Below are positions 10,416 to 19,986 of a stretch of 60,614 nt of DNA, piece by piece. The translations under genes were made by a program, and so were the position numbers. The notes under the pieces are model-generated. The model saw nothing but the letters and a program-made list of their open reading frames with translations, was not told the origin of the DNA and ran no database searches. Origin of the DNA: Halocafeteria seosinensis (taxonomy: Eukaryota; Sar; Bigyra; Bicosoecida). Position 1 is the first letter of the stretch. The number at the start of each line of letters is the position of its first letter. Where the stretch lies: the NCBI GenBank assembly GCA_001687465.1, contig LVLI01000284.1, positions 1 through 60,614 on the forward strand, given 5' to 3'.

Positions 10416-11865
10416 ATGGCCGAAGGAAAGGAACATGAACATCCGCATTCTGGACTGCAACGTGTCGTGGAATACGATTTCCTCCTGGAATGCCCCGAGG
10501 AAATCAGTTCCGAGAAGTCCGTTAAGATTAATTTCGACCCTTCCAAGTACGGCAGACACTACCATTCGGATGAAATGGAGGAGAAGATCAACCAGCAGTG
10601 GCAGAGGCAGCGAAGAACCAACCCGCGGCTGTTTAACAGTAAGACCCTAAAAATTGTGAAGAGCCAGTGTGGGAATCGTGTTGTTGACTACGTCGAAAAT
10701 TTCCAATGTTGTTTGCAGGTCCCAGGTTCCGTCTGGAATCCGCCGTAATGTCCTCCGAAGAAAAGCGCGTCGAAATCCAATTGGGAATGTGTGACACCAA
10801 GGCGTTCTACGGTACGAATTGGAGCAGAGATGTGAACTTCCTCGTAGACGAAGGGAAGAAATTTAGAAATTCTGCCAAATTCCTAGCGAATGCTTTAGGA
10901 GTTGCAGTAATGATCGAAACTTCTGATCACTACGCTGCTGCTGTACGGCGTTCATCCAGTGCGCCAGAGTCCCCAGATCTCATCGATTTGCCGGGTGGCT
11001 ATCCGGAACCGAGCGACTGCGGACTTGCACTGAATAGAGTGGAAATAGTGGGCGCACCCGAAGGCAAGAGCACCACTGGAAAGGATAGCGCCGCATCATT
11101 TGATCCGAACAAATATTCTACTCTGATCCGCTCCGAAATATATGACACTGTTCAGAGGGTATTGGAAAACGAACTGAATATAAGCGGAGATACCCTCGAA
11201 CAACCCAAGCTGCTTGGAGCTATTAAGAACATAAAGACCAGCGGAAGGCTGGCATTGTGCTTCTATGGTAAGAATAGTTGAATGGATTTGTATTCAAGGA
11301 AATTTTCATATGTTTTCCTGTGCTGCTCTACCTGTTCACAGTGCGATACCAGCATACCGTCGATGAACTGCAAAAACGTTACAGTCGCCTTGGAATCGAC
11401 AAGGCGGAAAGTCATTCGCTTATCACTATTCCTTCGAACCAGATCTTGCATACCAACACTAGCGAACCGAGTGTGCAACTCCAAGGATGCAAGGAACTCC
11501 TCTCAGCCCGGGCTATCCACCAGAAAGTAGAAGCCAGTAAACCTAAGGAGCCAGTAGACGACGGTACACCTGAGGACTTCAAACAACAGAATGCTAGAGG
11601 CAGACGGCGATCGGTAACGGTGGACCCTAAACAGTACGAAGAGCCTGAGACGACAACAGTACAAACGGTACGTAGGACTGCATCGTTGACTGATGTTTTT
11701 CTTTGATGATTTTTCTAGCAACGGGTCCAACAGGATAATCTAAGTGTGTATGCGAAAGGTTGTTTCGAATTATGGAGAAGAGCTCGTCAGCGGAAAGCCG
11801 CACGTTCTCGTTTCACAGGGCAGTTCCGCCCATCGGGACGATTCCAACCTGTCTCGCAAGAGTGA
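10416..11865 (+). CDS. NUDT22: NUDT22-like Nudix-fold UDP-sugar diphosphatase
   Basis: Four exons join in phase: 10416..10638, 10719..11267, 11342..11667 and 11719..11865, giving about 414 residues. Segments match the animal NUDT22 pattern in order: LFNSPRFRLES, a GTNWS-containing segment, a LANALGVAV segment, LIDLPGGYPEP, the degenerate Nudix helix (EIYDTVQRVLENELNI), a QPKLLGAIKN segment and a C-terminal AKG-x5-WRRAR stretch. NUDT22 hydrolyses UDP-glucose and UDP-galactose to UMP and sugar-1-phosphate. As in that family, the classic Nudix box is split by an insertion and only partly conserved. It is longer than human NUDT22 (about 300 residues) because of an N-terminal extension and an insert of about 80 residues after the second splice. 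It converges on CSN4. The function is inferred from family. Confidence 0.85.
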
Positions 11866-12285
11866 AGGGTTTCTACGGTCGTCGATCGGAATCTCCCTCC
11901 TCTCGATAGTCGTTCGCCCAATCCATTGCGTATCATGTATGACTTGGTCTTGTTGAGCATTCTATCTTATATCATTTCTCGGCTCAGAGAATCGACTATC
12001 AATAAACTTCGACTAGCGGACGGAAGTAGAATTACAGTGCTGACGATGTCTATTTTGGTATAGCTTGCCGATAGATCGAGGCTCACCTAGTCAAGCTTCT
12101 TGTGCATCCAGACACTATCCGTACAGCGCTGTAGCTGCTTTATCTGCCAAGTTGTTCAATTGCCAGCAAGTGTCTCTAATCGAGTCATTCACCGAAGAAA
12201 TGGCATCCTTTTCTGCGTATCAATAAAATGCATGTAGTTTCGCTTATTTACAATACAGCACCTGCGCAATAAAATGCGCTATATA
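11866..12285. other. Convergent 3' flank
   Basis: Spacer of 420 nt between the stop codons of the NUDT22-like gene and CSN4. AATAAA-like strings on both strands are compatible with polyadenylation. No other feature was seen. Confidence 0.5.
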
Positions 12286-13627
12286 CTAACCGTCAATAAA
12301 GTCTAGTACCCCGTCAACTTGATCAATTGTCGCGTGGATGCGTCCTTCGGAGATCATTTTCGCCGCCAAATCCTCCGCCGCCTCAGCTGAAATACCCAAG
12401 AGCTTTCCCAGAGATGAGAACGTAATATTCCTATACATTACTGTAGCCGCACTGAGGTTATGCAATCGCATAGCACGTTCCACATCGTGCATACCATCAG
12501 TGCCTATGGCCAGTTTACGTTCATCCAAGCCTTTCGAGAATTGTTCGACTTCGTCCGGCCCAACGAACTGATTCAAGTGCAGACGTTGCATCATTTTGAA
12601 TTCAGCCAAAGCATGAGTCCGGGAATCTCTGTAAAAGGCACCAATTAACCGAGATCTATTCGATCCAGGCGGGCTCAAAATAGCACAAACGATCCCAGAT
12701 CGCAAGATTTCCTGTATCTCATCCTCAGGGATATCTGTATGAGTGCTCTGGGAAATGATTAGGTACCACATGGCAGCCTGTGCATACTCCCGTCGCGAAT
12801 CTAAAATTCTCGCAAACAAGACTTTAAATTGCATCTGAATCAGCCAGTCATTGACCTCCATGAGCCCAGACTCCTTGGCATGTCGGATAACGACGTCTGC
12901 GCTGAAATCATCCTCGTCCACAAGATAGTGCTGCGCGGCATTTATATAAACTTTCGCTTTCTCCCCGTCGGGAACGCTAAGCTCTTTCATATGATTCTGC
13001 AGAGCTGCCAAAGTGTCCGCCGCTCGGCGTGGCTCACCACTTTCCGAGTAATGTTCGAAAAGCGCTTGCCGAACATGATACTCCTGCGGACTCGGTCGAC
13101 CAGCAATGTCAGACCAGGAGTCGAGTGAGTTCTTGAAACTAAATCTGCACACTTACGGCGTGAATAAATAAAGGTTGCCGCGGTTGGATGCATTCCAAAA
13201 AGTAGTTCAAAATTTCCTGATAATTTTGTCGTTTGCTCTCATTGTCTCCGTCCAGTGGAGGTTTATTCTCGTATAGCTTCTGGCCTAAATGCCGTAAGAC
13301 CTGGTAAGGGAGGACTCATTATAGACGAATTCTTAAATTCTTCCCATGGAAGAAAACAAACGCACTTCTTTGCTGTCATATCCTTGTGTATCATGGGAGC
13401 ACGCTGCATTCGGTAATATTCGTTGGTCCCATGAGTTTAGACACCCATTTCCACACTTGTCGTACCTTGCTCAATAAAACTTCGTAAGCCATTATAGTCC
13501 CCTGTTTGGACCAGTCCATCCGCCTTCGCTTTCTGCAAAGATGTAGCATAATGCAATCGATTATGCACATGTGTGTTGGGCATCATTCGAATCGTCATTA
13601 TAGGGTGAATCGTACTGTAATATCCAT
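12286..13627 (-). CDS. CSN4: COP9 signalosome complex subunit 4
   Basis: Exons, in phase: 13627..13616, 13532..13466, 13403..13366, 13300..13157 and 13083..12286, about 352 residues (human CSN4 is 406). Diagnostic stretches are LECIQPR followed by VRQALFEHY, KVLFARILDSRREYAQAAMWY (TPR/HEAT-like helices), NRSRLIGAFYRD, and the PCI winged helix NITFSSLGKLLGISAEAAE..MISEGR..IDQVDGVLDF. CSN4 is a scaffold PCI subunit of the COP9 signalosome, which removes NEDD8 from cullins. The 12-nt first exon is the weakest part of the model. The large last exon also reads open upstream of 13083, but using the acceptor there restores the IQPR spacing seen in CSN4. Introns are 62-83 nt. Confidence 0.9.
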
Positions 13628-13708
13628 TCTCCAAGGAAGTCAAAGAAGTCCTCGTTTTTCTTCAACCTAAAAAGCTATACGATGCTCTTAACGACAGTAT
13701 GTAGTACG

Positions 13709-13709
<1 letters not shown>

Positions 13710-13731
<22 letters not shown>
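13710..13731. repeat. Poly(A)-rich tract
   Basis: A run of about 17 A (with an AAGAAAAG continuation) lies between CSN4 and the minus-strand kinase. On the minus strand it is a poly-T stretch upstream of CSN4 and could act as a dT-rich promoter element, but nothing proves this. Confidence 0.7.
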
Positions 13732-13741
<10 letters not shown>

Positions 13742-13988
13742 GAATTCTGATAGTCAAACACGAACAATACCATTTGAGAATTCCTCTCTGGAAGACGACG
13801 ACCACCCCGTGGTTGGACCAACTTCACAATTGTTGTGAAGGAATTCTGGGGGATGGATGAATATAAATATATCGAGGATATGCTTTGTGTGTGAATTCTA
13901 GAATGGATTTTATTGCGAACTCCAGGAAAATGAATAAGTGTTAGAAGGTCGGTGGGAATCTTGCTAAGGACCGACGTACTGCGTCGAT

Positions 13989-15453
13989 CTATTGATGCGC
14001 ACTAAGGTAGTTCCTCTGCCGTCGCCGGTTAATCTGCATCTGTAGGGCTAGACTTTCTCTGGGGAAACTAGACGGGACGTGTTCCCCAAGCCAAAGATGA
14101 TCTAAAATCGATACATCTCTGCGGGACCGGGGAACGACTACCGGGCGCGCGCAAGGGTCGAGCTGCGTCAGACGCCGGACGCAATCTATGGCTGCCTCTG
14201 AAATTTCCCCAGTTTCTTGCCGATGAGTATCTAGCTGTTGAATTGCCTCTTCCCTGGATACCTCCATCTTATATTTGCTATGGAAGTAGCAACTTAGCAA
14301 CATCACTCGCAGGGTCATTCCTAAGGAATACATGTCTGCGAAGATCCCATTGTATCTCCGCCTATTCCCTGCTTGTACCTCAGGTGCCATATATACTGGC
14401 TTTCCCACTCTGCGTACTCTCCAGAGATAGTAGATACATTTCTCGAGAATCGAAGAGAGGGCTATAATAGTTGTGGACTTACATCCCGCTGTTGAGAGGA
14501 AATCCAGGAACGAGGGGAGCCTCCTTTGCCATCCCAAAATCTGTGATTGCGATAGTTTTTGCGTCGGTTGAGCTCAGCACATTTTCGGGGGAGATATCTC
14601 TATGACAGACCCCGAGACTGTGCAGGTAACCGACACCTGTGATAAGCCCTCGGTATCCAGATGTACAACACGAAAATATTCCCCAGCAATGTCAACTCAC
14701 CTTCCAGTATTTCCAGGAAGATATCCCTGACCTTGTCCTCTTCTACAGGTACTTCACGGTTGGCGATGTAATTCAGTAGTTCCCCACCTGAGCGGCATTC
14801 ACCAATTAGAGGGCGATTTCAGCACCATGGACCTTTCATGTAGAAACGGTCACCTACCGTTATAATGAGGAAACGCCATGTAAGTATGCTGTGGCTCATC
14901 AGCTCTTCTCATTACCCTCTGAAGCGTCACAACATTGTGAACTCCACCGAATTGACCGAGTATTTTCATTTCCATCCAAGGGTCTTCGTTAGTATCAGTG
15001 AGTATCCATTTACCATGGTCGTTCCGTTTATATTGCCGATGCATCTCGCCAGGAGCACGCAGACAGTCCTGCAAGTTGAGACGAAATACAGATTCTGCGC
15101 ACACGAGTCTTAATAGCGAACGGCTTACTTACCACTTCGAGGATTTTCAGGACGCTGGACTGGCCAGTTTGCTCCTCGTGGTTATTCCACCACTTGACCA
15201 AGTCGACATAGCCCATCAGCGACGGGTGGATCTGGATCTGACTGCGATACCACGGGAACATACCGTCGAAAGGCACCACCTCATAATGCTGGCGGCGTGA
15301 ATCAGTAGCGCGATCCAGCACATGTCGGTAACACTCGTATCTACGATCCCAATCGATCATAGGCTCGCCCGTGTATTTGACGTTCACAGGTGCCAGTTCG
15401 ACGTCTCTTAAATCGTCGATGCACATCCCTGGGTTTGCTTGTTGACTCGCCAT
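13989..15453 (-). CDS. Ser/Thr-type protein kinase (tandem copy A)
   Basis: Five exons: 15453..15133, 15068..14858, 14787..14701, 14636..14483 and 14409..13989, about 397 residues. An N-terminal region of about 95 residues with no known domain leads into the N-lobe. There VLKIL supplies a candidate ATP-binding Lys and WMEMKIL the helix-C Glu. The hinge region has FPHYNGGELL. The catalytic loop is CHRDISPEN, the metal site DFG (ITDFGMAKE), the activation segment ends YMAPEV, and subdomain XI has D-P-C-A-R-P. No clear glycine-rich loop is visible. The motif set marks an active kinase, but I cannot place it in a subfamily. It is the downstream member of a tandem pair. All four introns match copy B in position and phase. 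Confidence 0.85.
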
Positions 15454-15868
15454 TCTTTTCTCTTCCCCTTTGAAACACAATTATGCCTCTGTTGCGCTTG
15501 CATACACTGAGTTTTACACCAATTCGATGCGATCGATTGGGATGCGGATTCGGATTCGGATTCGTTGGTGAAGAAAACGCTGTCGCATGCACATACAAAC
15601 CTCGTGCGTACATTCACGACAACAATACTGATAACACAAGACATTCAACTATGTATTCTAATCACAACAAGAATTAGCCTACAGTATACCCAAGAAATCG
15701 CAGCACGTTGAAGTTGAAGTAGAACCACCTCGTGACTCAGTAAGAAGTTGGAATCTACAGTTGACTACACACAATATATACTGTTGATTGTAAGTTACTC
15801 GATTCGAGATGTACCGCACTCCCTAAGCTTGCTGGGCAACCAATCCGAGTGTATGTAAAAATCGAATT

Positions 15869-17345
15869 CTACTGATTTGCATCTAGGAAGTGTTGCTGCC
15901 TTTGCTGGTTGCAATCCCTTAATCGTTTTAGATACTCGCGAGGCAAATTGCTCTGATCGCCTTGCTGGAGCCAAGGATGATCTAAGATCGATGTTTCCCT
16001 CTTATTCCTCGGAATGACGACTGGTCGGTCCGCAGGCTTGACCTGTAGCAAGTGCTGTACACAAGCTATGGCTTCATCTGATACCCGTTTGGCTTCAGTT
16101 TGCTGAATGTGTTCCTTGAGCTGGTCAATACATAATTGGGGGTTTACATCACAACCGATCACACGATACTGGTTAGTGCAGAGATAATGACCCAGCAACA
16201 TCATATAAAGTATCTTGCCCAAACAAAACATGTCAGCGAAGATTCCATCATACACTGTACCCCTCCGGAGCTGGATTCAACACTTCAGGTGCCATATATA
16301 TCCGTTTCCCCATCCTGCGTGCGTCAAATTGTAGCGATGTGTTGACCTGTTGAACCGAAGATAGAGCAAGAACAGTCCAGACGTACCTCCCATGGTTTAG
16401 GGGAAACCCCCCAATAAGTGGAGCTTCTCTTGCCATCCCAAAATCTGTAATTGCGATAGCTCCCGTGTTGGCTGATGTCAGCACGTTTTCGAGAGCAAGA
16501 TCTCCATGACAAATCCCCATACTGTGCAGGTAGCCGACTCCTGTAAGACGTTCTCAAGCAAGAACATATCCGGCTTAGAAAATGAAACCCAAGAATTCAC
16601 GTTTGCCACACCATGCAGTATTTCCAGGAAGATATCTCGGACCATGTTTTCTGCTACAGGCCCTCCTGTGTTGGCTACATAATCGAGCAATTCCCCTCCT
16701 GAAGCCATAAACCACCAAGTATCGATACTTCCTTTCCAACTAATCCATTTCAGGTAGGAAGGATCACATACCATTATAATAGGGAAATGACAAATAAGTA
16801 TGGCGTGGCGACTCATTCTTTTTCATCCCCCTCTCGATATCCACAATATTGTGAATTCCACCGAAATTCTTCAGTATCTTCATTTCCATCCAAGGGTCTT
16901 CCAGCGTCTCACAGAGCTGGTCGTGTTCATTATATTGCAAATGCGTACGACCAGGGGGGCGTAGACAATTCTGCGAACAGCACATAGACGACAAGTTCTA
17001 TTACAGATGTGTTTTCGATACAGTACATGTTGGGCTCATTACCGCTTGAAGGATCTTCAGAACGCTCCGGAGGGGACGCTCCCCCTCCATATTCAAATAC
17101 TCCACCTCATCAACATAGCCCATAAGCGACGGGGAAATCTGTCTCCGGGTGCGATACCATGGCAACATGCGTCCATCTGGGCTAATCACATAGTGCTGAC
17201 GCCTCTCCATTGGGGCGCGATGCAGCCGTTCTTCGCCGCTCCGTTGGAGTATTTGCTGTCCTGTGTACTCGATATTCACGGCATCTAGGGTTATGTTTTC
17301 CAATTGTTCCAGCGTTGTCGCTGCAATTCCTTGTTGATCCGCCAT
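15869..17345 (-). pseudogene. Protein kinase paralogue (tandem copy B), HGD variant with frameshift
   Basis: Exons: 17345..17043, 16970..16772, 16698..16612, 16540..16387 and 16314..15869. The middle three have the same phases as copy A, and two (87 and 154 nt) the same lengths. Kinase features kept are VLKIL, WMEMKIL, FPYYNGGELL, DFG (ITDFGMARE), YMAPEV and the subdomain XI Arg (K-P-A-D-R-P). The catalytic loop reads CHGDLALEN, with Gly for the HRD Arg, so regulation if not catalysis should differ. The last exon needs a one-base correction. A four-G run (16260-16263 on the plus strand as C) is one base too long for the frame to pass from the APE region into YDGIFADMF. It is either an assembly error in a homopolymer or a disabling mutation. 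Confidence 0.75.
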
Positions 17346-17447
17346 ATTCTCTCACAAATGCAGTGTATCTTTCTTTGACGAGAAAGCGAGAAAAAGTGTT
17401 CGATGCGCGTATACAGCCTTTGCTGACCCACAAGGCGGGGGCAATAC

Positions 17448-17887
17448 TCACGGTAACGATAAACGAATGAAGTTTCGAAGATGAAATACAAGACGGCAAG
17501 TACAGTGAAGATATTTCTCGCTACCCACACGTTGAAGTTGAGTTAGGCCATTCCGGACTCGAACTTCCGTTTCTCTCCCCGTCAAAAACGTTGTGTTGGC
17601 TTCCCTTCGGAGACTAAACACATATGTATGCACTATTTCCAAGTCAAGCACACGGCGTTGCTTGCAGTTCACACACACTTACCGGTACTCTGTATAAGTG
17701 GTTACCGAGTTAGCACAACCTCGACAATTGAATATTTTCCATCAGTTTCCGTCAGTTCTTTCATAAATATTCTTCCTCCGGGCTGCAGCCGGACCCCGCT
17801 ACCATTAGCCACGATTTGTCGTTCAGAAAAACAAATCAATGCAGCCGCCTCTCTCCTCCGCTCCGATGCTGTATTTTTTGCGGCCAT
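17448..17887 (-). CDS. Hypothetical two-exon small protein
   Basis: A possible 115-residue protein: exon 17887..17706 (Met at 17887, beginning MAAKNTASERRREAAAL), intron with GTAACC donor and TTTAG acceptor, exon 17613..17448. The join keeps phase and the first exon has protein-like composition. The weak donor, a nearby competing GTAAGT and the lack of any recognised domain keep confidence low. The frame overlapping 5' of it (17836-18039, with the string DETVLERNKAFLL) also looks protein-like and may be an upstream exon. It lies about 100 nt upstream of kinase B on the same strand. Confidence 0.3.
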
Positions 17888-18332
17888 AAACAACGGAGCT
17901 GAGAACGTGAATTTAACTTGAACTGTAAAAGAAATGCTTTGTTGCGTTCTAGAACGGTTTCATCCATAGAGCATACATCTTTATTGGTAGTTTTATGATT
18001 GCCGTCAAGCTCATCCTTCCGTAGCTTTAGCGATTCCACGAAGGTGTATATCCAGCGTACTGTATTGGCTCATCTGTTACGCACGGAAGACGACGACACC
18101 ACTCTGAACCGCAGAAAGGAAGGAAACGCCTTCGCACGAAGTCTGTGGATACGGGTAGCACACACATGTTCTCCTTTCAAACATTGACAACCTTTGCTTC
18201 ACTTGGATGATCGCAGGCGTCGAGGAGTTAGAGTCGCTGAGTCCCCGCACCGAGTTCCAGATTTTGATCTACAGGGAATGTGTCAGTGGCGTACCACTAT
18301 CACCCGCTCACGTGAAGTACGATCAAACTTTT

Positions 18333-18386
18333 ATTTACATTTTTTGTTTGTAAATTTTGTTTGTTCATTCTCGCGGGTGATATACC
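18333..18386. repeat. Short dispersed repeat, copy 1
   Basis: A T-rich string with AATTTTGTTTGT followed closely by TCGCGGGTGATAT. The same arrangement recurs at about 22930-22975. The family is not identified. Confidence 0.5.
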
Positions 18387-18528
18387 ACCATCCTCGCGGT
18401 CTAGTGCAGCAAATCGACTAGATTCCTTCGCCTAGGAGCAACACACAGGAAATCAGATAAAGCGCAATATCAGATAGGCTCCTCGCCCATTACGTGCGTC
18501 AGTGCCGTCCTAGAACATTTACCTTGTC

Positions 18529-18765
18529 TTACGCCACGGATGAAAAGGCCATAACTTCCATGAAGGGTAGTGTTTTTCGCGGGAGATCTTCACGCATCAC
18601 AATTTGGTGGAATGATTTCTTGAAGCCAGGCGAATCCAGAGGATATCCGTAGAAAGCATTGTTCATTCGTTCTTCGAAATCCAAGCAGATTATAGGTAGG
18701 AGTCGATCACGGGCCCTACACAATGCTCTCGGTAAAATACGTACGGAGTTGCTCTTCTTGCTCAT
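18529..18765 (-). CDS. Unassigned protein-like ORF, possible exon
   Basis: A 78-codon open frame whose middle (ERMNNAFYGYPLDSPGFKK) has protein-like composition, and whose end abuts a GTAAGAC donor-like site. I could not find a matching downstream exon in phase. It overlaps the start of the ankyrin relic on the opposite strand. It could be a residual exon of a decayed gene or chance. Confidence 0.22.
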   Translation of the reverse strand: MSKKSNSVRILPRALCRARDRLLPIICLDFEERMNNAFYGYPLDSPGFKKSFHQIVMREDLPRKTLPFMEVMAFSSVA

Positions 18766-19260
18766 CTGCCTGTAACATGGCAGCGGAAACAGTAAATGAA
18801 GTCATCCCGTTAATCGATAATGGTACCAACGTGGAGGCAACAGATTCATTAAACCTCTGTACGAGCCTATGTGATGGGAATCTTGTTCCATATCGTAGAG
18901 ACCGCTCTGTAGGGTACGGCTGCAGAATTATGAGACCCCGTCATTGGACGAACGTCATGCGAGATTAAACCGCTGCTAATGAGGCAACTATCGATCCAGT
19001 GAAGAACGTATGCCTGGGCTTCATCTGAAGACCTCCGACCACTTGCAGACAGGTAGCATTTCATCGCATGAGGCAGCATACGCGAAGGTTTGAAACATGC
19101 CGAGGGACTAATTCGTGAAGGAGCAGATGTAAATAGTCAAGACAAAATGCGTTGATACTGGTCCTCGAAATAGGTGATACCGGTTTCGCAGTTCTTGGCG
19201 TAGCAAAGGAAACTTCTACCATGCAATATCTAAGCGTATCCTTCGTTAAGTATCTTCAGG
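18736..19260 (+). pseudogene. Ankyrin-gene relic, copy of the 21.1-21.9 kb exons
   Basis: Degraded DNA aligns with exons 6-8, and weakly a later repeat, of the intact ankyrin gene, introns included. Matching strings include GATGGGAATCTTGTTCCATA (18876 versus 21289), GAGACCCCG, GCTAATGAGGCAAC, GGAGCAGATGTAAAT and GTCAAGACAAA. The frame is broken by substitutions and indels, and the acceptor and donor sites are partly lost. A further stretch near 19170-19260 reads as a damaged GDT-type ankyrin repeat. Because intron sequence is retained, this is a DNA-level duplicate, not a retrocopy. Confidence 0.8.
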
Positions 19261-19986
19261 TCTGTTGAACTTCTTCTTGTAGTTTCAAAGCACACCGCAA
19301 ACCCCCAAACAAAACACAGCCGCTACAAGAAGGGGGGTACCGTACACCATCTGAATCTGTACAAAAGTACGTAGTGGTAACTCACCATTAAATGTCGCAT
19401 GGTAGTGTTACATTGTCGGATACTTCTGCATGCATGTTTCAAGTTGAAACACTTAGTTCTCACTGCAGAGATGGGGAACCTGATCAACAACGAGAGGTGG
19501 ACCTCGGGGTGTACACGACCTCGGGAAGGCTACGGTCTGCATAATCACTTTCTTTCGGTACGAGAAAATTCCGAGCAAGAGTAGTACACACACGGGTATT
19601 TCATGTTGGTATTTGACAAAGGGTACCCCGAGAATTCATGATAATGAACGTCATAACTCAACGAATACTCCGTGTAAATGGAATCAGTAATTCAGAGTAA
19701 TTTTGTACCTCCACGGGGTCTCGTTATGAAGGGTGTAGCATGAGAAAGCAATAACACTTTCGTGTCTTAAGCATGGAACTTCATTGAACTTTCGGCTAAC
19801 TTTATCCGAAAGTTGAGATCTTACAGAAGTACTGTGACATGAATCACATGTATCAAGCTCTTCTCCTTACTGTTGCTGTTATCTGCTAAATACTTCCCGA
19901 CTGGAAAACGCTACACTGTATGGGTGCTATCCCATATTGTTACGATAACAAGAGTGTTCATTGCTTAGTCCCGCTCTGCGCCGACA
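19261..19986. other. Intergenic between ankyrin relic and intact ankyrin gene
   Basis: Presumably the promoter and 5' leader of the ankyrin gene, perhaps with unreadable relic sequence. No ORF with coding character was seen. Confidence 0.4.

Noticed and set aside
10095-10565. 156-codon minus-strand ORF at the start of the NUDT22-like gene
   Set aside because: It is antisense to a well-supported coding exon and its promoter, with no recognisable domain.
12987-13193. Continuation of the CSN4 last exon upstream of 13083
   Set aside because: The frame is open but does not match CSN4. Using the acceptor at 13084 and the donor at 13157 restores the family sequence with exact spacing.
17521-17560. 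tRNA-like string (GGACTCGAACTTCCG)
   Set aside because: It resembles a T-arm complement, but no matching acceptor stem, D-arm or anticodon arm could be folded.
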